Assembly: GCA_013178165.1 (NCBI GenBank) | Contig: JABLXG010000013.1 | Location: forward strand, 1-64,000 | Length of the DNA: 64,000 bases | Origin: Anaerolineae bacterium | GTDB lineage: Bacteria; Chloroflexota; Anaerolineae; Aggregatilineales; Ch27 | Direction of reading: 5' to 3' | In this document: positions 46,881 to 55,155 of the stretch, in pieces | How the letters are laid out: each line of letters starts with the position of its first letter | Position numbering within the stretch: position 1 is the first letter of the stretch | Made by a program: the position numbers and the translations under genes | The notes under the pieces: model-generated | Seen by the model: the letters and a program-made list of their open reading frames with translations, nothing else | Database searches by the model: none | Told to the model about the DNA's origin: nothing

Positions 46881-47057
46881 GGCACGCCACCTGAATTTTT
46901 CTGACGAAAGGTTAATAAATTCAAATTATAGCTGCCGCGCTGGTGCATGTAAAGCGCGCAGCGATTCGCCCGGCACCCCTAAATTGGGGGATGCAGGGAA
47001 GCTGACTTCCGGCGATAATGAGGATAACCGGCACGATGGCGACCAGGATGGTGCCTC

Positions 47058-47705
47058 ATGATGGACACGCTCTTCGGCGGCAGTGCCCTCAACTGTATTT
47101 ATGGCGCCGCCCTGCTGATCGGCTTCCTGTACGCCCTGTTCCTGATCTTCTTTCAGGGCGTCGGGCATGCTTTTGAACTGGGCCATGTGGACATTTTTGG
47201 CCACGATATTGATCTGGGCGGCCTGTTTGACCTGCCCGGCCAGGATGTGGACCTGCACGCCGGGCACGAGGTGATGGCCGGGCATGACGGCCACGAGGCC
47301 GGTGGGTTGAGCATGCTGGCGATCAGCGGCTTCACGGCAGCCTTTGGCGCATTCGGGCTGGCCACGGCGACGCTGTTGGATGCTCCGCCGTTGCTCAGCC
47401 TGCTGGCGGCGGTAGCTGGCGGGGTTGTCATCGGCGGCCTGGCCCAGATTCTGTTCATTCAGGTGCTTTCCCCTTCCACCAGCAGCAACATCCAGCTCAG
47501 CGCCATCAAAGGCGCTTCCGCCAGGGTGACCGTCCCCATCCCTGCCCGCGGCATGGGCCAGATCGCCATTGTACTTGGCGGCCAGCGCATGACGCTCGGC
47601 GCACGCTCTTCAGCAGAGGTGGACATCCCGCGCGGTGTGGATGTGCTGGTGGACGGCGTACGCGATGGCGTCGCTTACGTCTCGCTGGAAGCACCTGAAG
47701 AGTGA
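47058..47705 (+). CDS. NfeD-like membrane protein, flotillin partner
   Basis: A 215-aa protein. Helices near 10-33 and 84-135 surround a His/Asp/Gly-rich loop (GHVDIFGHDIDLGG and HAGHEVMAGHDGHEAGG) that could bind metal. The C-terminal domain is an OB-like fold typical for NfeD (GARVTVP to SLEAPEE). It resembles YqiJ, the partner of flotillin YqiK. The flotillin gene follows after 99 bp on the same strand, which supports the assignment. Start: ATG 47058 or the next codon. Confidence 0.85.
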   Translation: MMDTLFGGSALNCIYGAALLIGFLYALFLIFFQGVGHAFELGHVDIFGHDIDLGGLFDLPGQDVDLHAGHEVMAGHDGHEAGGLSMLAISGFTAAFGAFGLATATLLDAPPLLSLLAAVAGGVVIGGLAQILFIQVLSPSTSSNIQLSAIKGASARVTVPIPARGMGQIAIVLGGQRMTLGARSSAEVDIPRGVDVLVDGVRDGVAYVSLEAPEE

Positions 47706-47804
47706 CGGCCACCGGAGTTGTGGGCTGCCCATCTCCGGTGCTATGCTGACCGAAAATCCGCGCCGCGCACTGCTACCGGTAGCTAACGCTTTAAGGAGGA
47801 AGCC

Positions 47805-49235
47805 ATGTCACCTGCAGTAGGGGGCCTCGCCCTGCTCATCCTGTTCTTTGTATTGATCACCGTCTTGATCGTCTACCTCAGCCGCATCCGGACGGTTGGC
47901 CCCAACGAGGTGTTGATCATCTCCGGTCGCAGGCGAACGGTCGTCAACCCGCTGACCGGCAAACCGGAGGAGCGCAGCTACCGGATCGTCAAAGCCGGGC
48001 GCGCTTTCATCTGGCCCGTGATCGAGCGCGTTGACGTGCTATCGCTGGAACTGCTGACCATAGAAGTCAGCATCGACGACGTATACACCTCGCAGGGGGT
48101 GGCTATCAGCCTGGACGGCGTGGCCCAGATCAAGATCGCCAGCGATGATGTCAGCATCGGCACCGCCGCCGAGCGCTTCCTCTCCAAGAGCCGCGCCGAA
48201 CTGCAGAATGTCGCCCACGAAACCCTGGCCGGTCACCTGCGGGCCATTGTTGGCACGCTCACCGTCGAGGAGATCTACCGCGAGCGCGACAAGTTCGCCC
48301 AGAGTGTGCAGGAAGTCTCCGCCGATGACCTCAAGAACATGGGTCTGGCCATCGATAGCTTCGTGATCAAGGACATCCGCGACAGCGAGGGCTACCTGAA
48401 TGCCCTGGGTCGCCCGCGCATTGCCGATGTCAAGCGCAACGCCGTGATCGCTGAGCAGTCTGCCGCCGCCGAGGAAGAAGCGGCTCGCCGCGACTATGGC
48501 ATCAAGAAAGCCGAGTACGACCGGGAGGTCGCCCGCCAGCGCGCTGAATCCGATCTGGCCTACAAACTGCAGGAAAGCATCACCAGCCAGAAGGTCCGCG
48601 CTGAGGAAGTCCAGGTCGAGATCGTCGCCAAGGCCAAGCAGATCGAGCTGCAGGAGCAGGAAGCCCTGCGCATGGAGCGTGAGCTGGAGGCGACCGTCCG
48701 CAAGCCAGCTGAGGCTGAGCAATACCGCATCCAGACCATCGCCAACGCCCGAAAGTACCAGCTTGAAGCGGAAGCCGCCGGCGAAGCAGAAGCTATCCGT
48801 GCCAGAGGTCTGGCCGAAGCGGAAGTCGTCAAGCAGCGCGGCCTGGCCCAGGCGGAAGTCGTCCGCCAGCAGGGTCTGGCAGAAGCCGAGGCCATGAGCA
48901 AGAAGGCCGCGGCCTGGCAGGAGTACAACCAGGCGGCCATTATTCAGCAGTTGATCGACGCACTGCCGCAGATCGCGGCAGCCATCGCCGCCCCGCTGGC
49001 CAAGACTGAACGCATCGTCGTCATCAGCAATGGCGGCGACGGCCAGTCCGGCGCGGGAGCGTCGCGAGTCTCGGCGGATATCACCAGCATCATCGCCCAG
49101 ATTCCCGCTACGGTAGAGGCCCTGACCGGCGTCAACCTGATCGAAACACTCAAGAACCTGCCCGGCGTGGTGGCCACGCCCCCCGCCCAGCCAGAAGCGC
49201 CCGCCGAGTCTGGCCCGGTGAATATCGAGCAGTAA
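47805..49235 (+). CDS. Flotillin-like SPFH protein
   Basis: A 476-aa protein of the flotillin/YqiK family. An N-terminal helix (7-26) is followed by the SPFH domain (VGPNEVLIISG to about 200). A long Glu/Ala/Arg-rich coiled coil follows, with repeats such as EAEAIRARGLAEAEVVKQRG and AEVVRQQGLAEAEAM. Flotillins organise membrane microdomains and protein complexes. AAGGAGGAAGCC before the ATG is strong. The NfeD-like gene upstream is its probable partner. Confidence 0.95.
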   Translation: MSPAVGGLALLILFFVLITVLIVYLSRIRTVGPNEVLIISGRRRTVVNPLTGKPEERSYRIVKAGRAFIWPVIERVDVLSLELLTIEVSIDDVYTSQGVAISLDGVAQIKIASDDVSIGTAAERFLSKSRAELQNVAHETLAGHLRAIVGTLTVEEIYRERDKFAQSVQEVSADDLKNMGLAIDSFVIKDIRDSEGYLNALGRPRIADVKRNAVIAEQSAAAEEEAARRDYGIKKAEYDREVARQRAESDLAYKLQESITSQKVRAEEVQVEIVAKAKQIELQEQEALRMERELEATVRKPAEAEQYRIQTIANARKYQLEAEAAGEAEAIRARGLAEAEVVKQRGLAQAEVVRQQGLAEAEAMSKKAAAWQEYNQAAIIQQLIDALPQIAAAIAAPLAKTERIVVISNGGDGQSGAGASRVSADITSIIAQIPATVEALTGVNLIETLKNLPGVVATPPAQPEAPAESGPVNIEQ

Positions 49236-49249
49236 CCCGCAACCCTTCC

Positions 49250-49284
49250 CTGCGGACAGGGCGGCCTGCCTACCCTGTCCGCAG
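49250..49284 (+). terminator. Hairpin after the flotillin gene
   Basis: Twelve-bp perfect stem (CTGCGGACAGGG with CCCTGTCCGCAG) 15 bp behind the flotillin stop. There is no T-run; it is probably a terminator or an mRNA-stabilising structure. Confidence 0.6.
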
Positions 49285-49368
49285 CATCACCCCGGCTGCT
49301 GATGCGCCTGGCAGCCGGAGCCTTGCATTCTACCGGCAACTATCGCCCTGCCAGAACTGGAGAGACGC

Positions 49369-50247
49369 ATGAAACGCCTGAACACCTTTTCCATCGTGGC
49401 TTACGATCCCGCTGAAGAAGCCTGGGGAGTAGCGGTTGCCAGCAAATTCCTGGCCGCTGGCGCGGTGGTCAGCTGGGCCAGGGCCGGGGCCGGCGCGGTG
49501 GCGACCCAGGCGCTGGCGAGAGTCAGCTTCGGAACGGATGGCCTGGCCATGCTGGCCGCCGGCAAGAGCGCCAGCGAGACTCTGGCGGCACTGCTGGCTG
49601 CCGATCCGGGCCGCGAGGATCGCCAGGTCGGGATTGTAGACGCTCACGGCGGCGCTGCCGCCCATACCGGCGCAAGCTGTTTCGCCTGGGCCGGGCATCG
49701 CGTCGGCGAAGGCTTCACCTGCCAGGGTAACATCCTCACCGGCCCGGAAACGCTGGATGCGATGGCTGAGACCTTTCAGACTGCCACAGGCGAACTGGCC
49801 GACCGGCTGGTAGCTGCTTTGCTGGCGGGCGATACCGCCGGCGGCGATCGGCGGGGCAAGCAGGCTGCCGGCGTGCTGGTCGTGCGCCACAACGGCGGCT
49901 ATGGCGGCGATAACGACCGCTACCTGGATCTGCGCGTTGATGACGACCCGGAACCAGTCAAACGCCTGCAGGAACTGGTGGCTATGCACCACCTTTTCTT
50001 TGGCAAGCCCAGACCGGAAGACCAGTTGCCCATTGACGAATCCCTGGCCCGCGAATTGCAGGCGCTGCTACTGCGAGCAGGCTATGCAGTTCCTATCACC
50101 GGCGTCTGGGATACGGCATCACAACAGGCCTTCTGGGCGCTGGTCAGCAACGAGAACCTGGAAGAGCGCTGGGCCATTGACCGGCAGCCCGATCGGATCG
50201 ACCAGGTAGCCATGGCGTACCTGCGGCGGCGCTTTCCCGGTGGCTGA
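49369..50247 (+). CDS. DUF1028 family protein with C-terminal PGB-like domain
   Basis: A 292-aa protein. The N-terminal 220 residues match DUF1028, an Ntn-hydrolase-like family (NTFSIVAYDPAEEAWGVAVAS, GADGLAMLAAG-like region, YLDLRVDDDPEPV). From about 222 a peptidoglycan-binding-type helical repeat follows (LARELQALLLRAGYAVPITG). This pairing is known in the family. GGAG lies before the ATG. Enzymatic activity is unproven. Gene is single between a hairpin and the next promoter. Confidence 0.85.
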   Translation: MKRLNTFSIVAYDPAEEAWGVAVASKFLAAGAVVSWARAGAGAVATQALARVSFGTDGLAMLAAGKSASETLAALLAADPGREDRQVGIVDAHGGAAAHTGASCFAWAGHRVGEGFTCQGNILTGPETLDAMAETFQTATGELADRLVAALLAGDTAGGDRRGKQAAGVLVVRHNGGYGGDNDRYLDLRVDDDPEPVKRLQELVAMHHLFFGKPRPEDQLPIDESLARELQALLLRAGYAVPITGVWDTASQQAFWALVSNENLEERWAIDRQPDRIDQVAMAYLRRRFPGG

Positions 50248-50276
50248 TTGCCTCGTAGTCATCACCTCAGTACAAT
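50248..50276 (+). promoter_or_regulatory. Promoter giving a predicted leaderless mRNA
   Basis: TTGCCT (50248-50253) and TACAAT (50271-50276) have a 17-bp spacer. The expected start point, seven bases downstream, coincides with the A of the ATG at 50283. The gene has no good ribosome binding site (ACAGGT only), which supports leaderless translation. Prediction. Confidence 0.5.
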
Positions 50277-50282
50277 ACAGGT

Positions 50283-50903
50283 ATGGCGAGACTGTTCAAT
50301 AAACTCAACACCCTGCTAAGGGCCAGCATTGAAGGCTTTCTGGAGGATGACCTGCGCCTGTCACGGGGCCATCGGGATACGCCACGCGGCAAGGCGCTTG
50401 ACCGCGAGATTGAGGCCCTGCGCCGGGAAATCAGTGCCGCCCTGGATTACGAAGACGATCTGCAAACCCGCATTGATGCCCTGCGCCAGGACGCCTCCGA
50501 TCTCGATCTCCAGGCCGACAACGCCCTGCTGACCCACCAGCAGGAGGTCGCCCGTCAGGCGTTGGCGCAACTCAAGCGCACTGAACAACAGATCGCCATG
50601 CTGGAAGCCGATCTGGCCCAGCACCGGCAGCATGTCGCCGCGTTGATGGATCGCGTGAACGTGCTGGAAGGACTGGCTGCTGAGGCAACGGCACGCCAGC
50701 GGGCCGCGCCTGCGGACAGTGCAAACGTCGAACCTGCGCCAGCAGAGCAAACGTCCTCGCCTGTCGCTGTACAGGTAACGGCCAGCGGTCCTGGGGAAAC
50801 CGCCGAGACGAGTTCCGCCGGATTGCCGCCCTCGCCAGTCACTGACGAAGAACTCGCCGCCCGGCGCCGGCGGCTGACAGGCGGAACCAATCAAAAGGAG
50901 TAG
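50283..50903 (+). CDS. Coiled-coil protein, PspA-like N-terminus
   Basis: A 206-aa protein. Residues 1-130 are amphipathic helices and a coiled coil rich in Asp, Gln and Leu (for example REISAALDYEDDLQTRIDAL). A Pro/Ala/Ser-rich linker and a short basic tail (AARRRRLTGG) follow. The beginning (ARLFNKLNTLLRASIEG) resembles PspA/IM30 amphipathic helices, but the protein is shorter. It is followed by a response regulator after 7 bp, so both are in one operon. Family assignment is uncertain. Confidence 0.75.
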   Translation: MARLFNKLNTLLRASIEGFLEDDLRLSRGHRDTPRGKALDREIEALRREISAALDYEDDLQTRIDALRQDASDLDLQADNALLTHQQEVARQALAQLKRTEQQIAMLEADLAQHRQHVAALMDRVNVLEGLAAEATARQRAAPADSANVEPAPAEQTSSPVAVQVTASGPGETAETSSAGLPPSPVTDEELAARRRRLTGGTNQKE

Positions 50904-50910
50904 TCACTGC

Positions 50911-51618
50911 ATGAGTGCCTATATCCTGACCGTCGATGACGAACACCAGATGCGGATGCTGCTGATGGATGCGCTCCGTAGCGCCGGGTACGAGACCGGC
51001 CAGGCCAGTTCAGCCAGAGAAGCCCTGGCCATGATCGCCAACCGCCGCCCTGATTTGCTTGTCCTCGATGTAGGGATGCCGGAGATGAACGGCCTGGCGC
51101 TGTGCCGCAGATTGCGTGAAGACCCGCGCTATGTCACCCTGCCCATCCTGTTCCTGACCGCCTATACCCAGCCGGAGGATATCATCCGTGGTCTGGATGC
51201 CGGCGCGGATGACTACACCACCAAGCCTATCAACCTGGCGGTTTTTCTGGCGCGGGTGCGCGCCCTGCTCCGCCGGGCCGAACTGAGCACGGCCACTTCA
51301 GCGGAGAACGAACAGCCGATCCTCACCGTTGGCGACCTGACCCTCAACTCCAATACGTACCAGGTGCAGGTGAACGACCGCACGATCCCTCTAACAGCAA
51401 CTGAACACCGCTTGCTGCGCTACATGATGGAGCACAGCAACCAGCCGCTTTCCCCCCAGCACTTACTGGAAGCCGTCTGGGAATACCCACCCTTCACTGG
51501 CGACCCGGACCTGGTCCGCGTGCATGTGCGCAACCTGCGCGCCAAGCTGGAAGAGGATACCCGCCAGCCCCGATACATCCAGACGGTGCACGGCGTCGGC
51601 TATATGATCAAGGGTTGA
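50911..51618 (+). CDS. OmpR/PhoB-family response regulator
   Basis: A 235-aa two-domain regulator. The receiver domain has acidic VDDE near 7-10, phosphoacceptor Asp in LVLDVGMPEMNG, Thr in FLTAYTQP and Lys in DYTTKPINL. The C-terminal winged helix has a typical recognition region (VWEYPPFTGDPDLVRVHVRNLRAKL). No histidine kinase is adjacent; the kinase-like protein at 19093 is far away. AAGGAG precedes the ATG. It is cotranscribed with the coiled-coil gene. Confidence 0.95.
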   Translation: MSAYILTVDDEHQMRMLLMDALRSAGYETGQASSAREALAMIANRRPDLLVLDVGMPEMNGLALCRRLREDPRYVTLPILFLTAYTQPEDIIRGLDAGADDYTTKPINLAVFLARVRALLRRAELSTATSAENEQPILTVGDLTLNSNTYQVQVNDRTIPLTATEHRLLRYMMEHSNQPLSPQHLLEAVWEYPPFTGDPDLVRVHVRNLRAKLEEDTRQPRYIQTVHGVGYMIKG

Positions 51619-51631
51619 GCGGTTCCGCCCA

Positions 51632-52375
51632 TCAGAGCGCGCCAATGCGACGCAGCTTGGTCACCAGTTCGCGCCGCGTCTCGCGCATCGATTCTTCGAG
51701 GTAAGGCAAAGCTAGCCAGCCATTCATCAAACCAAACAGCGCGCCGGTCACCGTCCGGAAGAGCGGCGTGCTTTCCCGTGCCGGCCACAGGCTCAGCGGC
51801 GGCTGGCTGAGGAGTTGGCTGAAGCCGTCCAGGCCGATCGGCCCCAGCCCCAGCACAAGATATAACCACAGCGGCGCAGGCCGCAGCCGGTTGCGGATCA
51901 GGGCAAAAAGCAGGGTGAACAGGAACAACGCCCCGTAAATGGCAATGTCCCGTTCGCACAGGGCAACCTTGTAACCCATCACCGGGTTGCCGATAAAGCT
52001 ACGCGACAGAAGCTGCAGATCAGCCGTCCAGGCGTGTAGATCGGGCACAGCAGCGAAGAATTCATCCTGGGCCACAAACGACTCGTACGGCTCCAGCCCG
52101 GCAACCCCGGCATCAGCGCGCGGATACGCCGGCTGCGCCCCGAACAGGAACCACGATCGGAAGGCAAACTGGTGGCACAGCGGGCTGTAGATCGTGTACA
52201 GCGCGCGAGCGGGGCCGGTCGCCCCGACGTGCATCAATACCGGCGCCAGTAGCGCCAGTCCCACATACAACCCGAAGAAAAGCGCAACCAGCCATAACCA
52301 GTGGCGGCTAAGCCATAACACCCCGCGCTGCATACGGATGGCCCGGCGGCGAGCAGCTTCGTCACGGACAACCAT
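51632..52375 (-). CDS. DUF2085 membrane protein
   Basis: A 247-aa protein with about five helices. DUF2085 signatures are LCHQFAFRSWFLFG, KVALCERDIAIYGAL and GLDGFSQLL; the two Cys and the His suggest a metal or redox role, unproven. It is the last gene of the sulfur and redox operon (53 bp after CcdA). The ATG is preceded by AAGGGGG. Confidence 0.88.
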   Translation of the reverse strand: MVVRDEAARRRAIRMQRGVLWLSRHWLWLVALFFGLYVGLALLAPVLMHVGATGPARALYTIYSPLCHQFAFRSWFLFGAQPAYPRADAGVAGLEPYESFVAQDEFFAAVPDLHAWTADLQLLSRSFIGNPVMGYKVALCERDIAIYGALFLFTLLFALIRNRLRPAPLWLYLVLGLGPIGLDGFSQLLSQPPLSLWPARESTPLFRTVTGALFGLMNGWLALPYLEESMRETRRELVTKLRRIGAL

Positions 52376-52428
52376 AGGGGGCCCCCTTCACTCATTCTGA
52401 CGCTATCGACAAAGCCTCCGGCCAGCGA

Positions 52429-53529
52429 TCACCCGACCGGCGCAGGGAGCAAACCCGTCTCCGTCCCAAAGGACGGTCCCTCCTGCAGGCATGGCCCCAG
52501 CTCACCCAGCCCGATCCGCCCCTGGAACAACTCGGTCGCGCAGTATTCCAGGTTATAGGAGAAGTCCCCGGTTGACCCCAGCTGGCTCAACACGGCCAGT
52601 TGCCCGCTCATCACCAACACCCCGATCACCATCAGGAACATACCGCTGACCAGTTCAATGGTGCGCATGTGTCGCTGCAGACGGCGCAGCAAGCCCTGCA
52701 TACGGTCCATCGCCAGCGCTGTCAGCAGGAATGGGACGCCCAACCCCAGCGAATAAGCCATGAGCAACATCCCGGCCTGACTGAGCGACCCGCCATTGGC
52801 GGCCATCGTCAGCACCGCCCCGTACACCGGGCCGATGCAGGGCGTCCATCCCGCCGAAAACACCACACCCATCAGCGCCGAACCGAAATAGCCCCGATCG
52901 TGGTGCGGCTGCATCTGCTGACGGGTATCCGCGTACAGCGCCAACTGCAACCGGCTCAGGGCGCGATCCCAGAAGTCGCCCGGACGGGTGAACGCCCCAC
53001 CCCACAGGAGCCATAACAGGTACAACCCGGCGCCGCCGATCATCACCACTGGCGTGACCAGCGCCCAGGCCAGAATCGCTGCCACGCCCAACTGGGCGAT
53101 GACTGTGATTAGCCGCCCCATCCCGCTGTTCATCGTTGCCCGCTGACCCAGCACCCAGCTGATAAAACGCGGCAGCACGCCCATCACATGCAGCCCAAAC
53201 AGGATGATGATCAGCCCGCCCAGCCGCGCCAGAATCACCTGCACTTCCACCACTGAACCGCGCAGGGCGAATGATCCAGCTGTCGTCAGCAGTCCGAAGA
53301 TGACAAAAACGGCGCTGAAGCCCATTACAAAGAACAGCCCATGCAGCAATGTGACAAAGCGGCCCGACCGGACAACGGTTCTGCTGCCCCGGCCCGCGCC
53401 AGCTGCCACGGTGACCGTCAATTGCCCACCCATATAGCCGACATATGCGGGCACCAGCGGTAGGACACAGGGCGAAACAAAGGACACCAGTCCCGCAATG
53501 AAAGCCAGTCCGATCGTGATATCTGTCAT
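52429..53529 (-). CDS. ccdA: CcdA-type thiol-disulfide electron transporter
   Basis: A 366-aa polytopic protein of the CcdA/DsbD family. The redox Cys residues are visible in SFVSPCVLPLVPAYVGYMGG and GWTPCIGPVYG. The family passes electrons from cytoplasmic thioredoxin to extracytoplasmic thiol proteins. The length is greater than typical CcdA (about 220-240) because of an insertion around residues 120-200 with additional helices. GGAG before the ATG. It is in an operon with a thioredoxin-like lipoprotein, a plausible electron acceptor. Confidence 0.92.
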   Translation of the reverse strand: MTDITIGLAFIAGLVSFVSPCVLPLVPAYVGYMGGQLTVTVAAGAGRGSRTVVRSGRFVTLLHGLFFVMGFSAVFVIFGLLTTAGSFALRGSVVEVQVILARLGGLIIILFGLHVMGVLPRFISWVLGQRATMNSGMGRLITVIAQLGVAAILAWALVTPVVMIGGAGLYLLWLLWGGAFTRPGDFWDRALSRLQLALYADTRQQMQPHHDRGYFGSALMGVVFSAGWTPCIGPVYGAVLTMAANGGSLSQAGMLLMAYSLGLGVPFLLTALAMDRMQGLLRRLQRHMRTIELVSGMFLMVIGVLVMSGQLAVLSQLGSTGDFSYNLEYCATELFQGRIGLGELGPCLQEGPSFGTETGLLPAPVG

Positions 53530-53631
53530 ACCTTGCTCCCGATCCGCAGTATCGCGCCGCGATTCCGATTCTACCCTTTAGACGCTGCAATCGGGGCCAC
53601 TGTCACCTGAATATTCGATGAAAACATGCGC

Positions 53632-54540
53632 TCAAATCACCTCGATAGACGCATCCACCGGCAGCCAGCCGTACAGCCAGCGAGCCGCCCAGGGCGCCAC
53701 TTCCCAGCCAGGCCCCTCGCCAGTCTCGCCGAAACGGTGGTGCCAGTACACGCCATAGAGTAGCATGCCATTGCCTGACAGCACCCATGCAGCACCATAC
53801 CAGGGGTTGATCCGGGTGGCTGGTTGGCGGAGCAACCCGCCACCTGTTCCCGGACGCCCTGCCCGCATCCTCGGCGGGACGGCCGCCGAAAGGCGCAACA
53901 CATCGCGCCCGTCCTCCTGCGCGATAATCGCAGCGCGGGCGCGATCCAGCAGCAACCTTCTGGCTCGTGTCGTCCGGGCCGGCTCAGGCTCTGTGCAGAT
54001 GCTCCAGCGGGTCGCTGGCGTCCAGCCCAACGGAGTCGAGTCCGGGTGCTCGCTGAGGGCGTACCAGCCGCCATCGTCGCCCGGCAGTGCGTCCACAACC
54101 GCCAGGACGCCGCCATGGCCGATCCGCGTCACCAGCGGCGCAGCAGCGGATGCCCACCGGCGCACGGGGGCGACTGCCGCCACAACCACCGCCCATGCCG
54201 GCAATGCCGCCGGATGTGCCATATCCCCGGGTGCAGAGGATAGCATCGGCTGGATATCGTAACGGTGAACATAGCCATCCGGCACAGCATACCAACCGCC
54301 TTTAAGTCCCAGCAAAGGGGTAGTGCTATCCGGCCACAGATGGCGCACCATCGGAGCCGCACCATCCGGCGCCGATCGCACCACCACCGCTTTCAGCGCC
54401 CGCCCGGTCACCGGCTCAGGCAGGGGCGCATCCAGGCCCTCCACCGGCAGGGCCGCCGCCAGCAGAGTCGCGCCTGACAGGGACAGGAACGTTCGCCGGG
54501 TCAATGGCACACCCAAAACGCCTCGATCAATCGGTTTCAC
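53632..54540 (-). CDS. L,D-transpeptidase-like protein lacking catalytic motif
   Basis: A 302-aa protein with a Tat-type signal (RRTFLSLSG, hydrophobic core). The C-terminal part has the layout of a YkuD domain: DGRDVLRL, a WYGAAWVLSGNGMLLYG strand, YWHHRFGETG, and a WLYGWLPVD end. In active enzymes YWHxxFG is followed by a SHGCVNM-type motif; here the sequence reads GEGPGWEVAPWAARW, without Cys or the preceding His. The protein is thus probably a non-catalytic binding relative. GTG start overlaps the previous gene by 4 nt (GTGA). It is 102 bp from ccdA. Confidence 0.72.
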   Translation of the reverse strand: MKPIDRGVLGVPLTRRTFLSLSGATLLAAALPVEGLDAPLPEPVTGRALKAVVVRSAPDGAAPMVRHLWPDSTTPLLGLKGGWYAVPDGYVHRYDIQPMLSSAPGDMAHPAALPAWAVVVAAVAPVRRWASAAAPLVTRIGHGGVLAVVDALPGDDGGWYALSEHPDSTPLGWTPATRWSICTEPEPARTTRARRLLLDRARAAIIAQEDGRDVLRLSAAVPPRMRAGRPGTGGGLLRQPATRINPWYGAAWVLSGNGMLLYGVYWHHRFGETGEGPGWEVAPWAARWLYGWLPVDASIEVI

Positions 54541-55133
54541 GGTTCGCTCCCCACCAGGCGCGCCACCACCGCCCGGAGTTGTTCTTCCGGCTGGTAGCCA
54601 AACAACTCCTGCACAACCTCGCCTTCCGCATCCAGCAAGACAATGTGCGGGATAGCTGAGACGCCATACTGTATTGTCAGATCGCGCGTCGAAATGAGAT
54701 CGACGTTCAGGATGTGAAAATCCACCTGCCCGCTGTAGTCTTCCTCAAGCCGTCGCACGGACGGGCGCATCGCGTTGCAGGCGCTTCACCACCACGCCTG
54801 AAACTCGATGAAATGCGGCAGGCCGCGGAGAATGATGGCATACGGCGTTGCCAGCTGATCCTGCGTTGGCAGCAAACCAGCGAGCGCGGTCAGCGTCGCC
54901 AGTGGTCCGATCGGCGTTGGTGCGGCAGTGGGAAAGCTGATCCGGCTGGGAGCCGGGGTAGCCGTAGCTACTGCTTGAGGAGCAGGCGTGGGCAGTGCCG
55001 CTACCGCGCCACCCAGCGGCCCCTGATCCTGTGGCAGGACGGCCACCAGCGTCTGCACCACCCGGCCTGCCGGCGCGCAGGCCGTTAGCCCCAGCAGCGC
55101 GATACCTGCCAGCAAGAACACCAATCGCTTCAT
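54537..55133 (-). CDS. Thioredoxin-like lipoprotein with in-frame TGA (candidate selenoprotein)
   Basis: One continuous frame of 199 codons is interrupted only by TGA at 54786-54788 (codon 116). Upstream: lipobox LTAC (Cys19), Pro/Ala linker and a thioredoxin-like strand HFIEFQAWW. Downstream: SACNAMRPSVRRLEEDY and a VSAIPHIVLLD strand with cis-Pro162. The TGA replaces the first Cys of WCxxC, giving W-U-S-A-C. The downstream half fits the thioredoxin fold exactly in register, and the following gene overlaps its stop by 4 nt. If TGA is read as selenocysteine the product is 198 aa. The alternative is a nonsense mutation or sequence error. GGAGGAG lies 9 nt before the ATG. CcdA in the same operon would supply electrons. 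Sec insertion is an inference; the frame and motif are seen directly. Confidence 0.75.
54750..54788 (-). promoter_or_regulatory. Candidate bacterial SECIS hairpin
   Basis: After the TGA (54788-54786) the mRNA can form a 5-bp GC-rich stem CCGUC/GACGG (54764-54760 with 54754-54750) with a 5-nt loop CGUGC. The loop starts 27 nt behind the UGA and has G and U at positions 2-3. Known bacterial elements have an apical loop about 16-37 nt downstream, with a G among its first two bases. The fit is good but the stem is short, so this is a hypothesis. Confidence 0.45.
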
Positions 55134-55155
55134 GGTGAACTGCTCCTCCCCGCCG

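Noticed and set aside
54537-54770. Separate 77-aa gene starting at the ATG at 54770
   Set aside because: It is the second half of a thioredoxin fold, in the same frame as the lipoprotein upstream, with no ribosome binding site and lacking the first strand and the active-site start.
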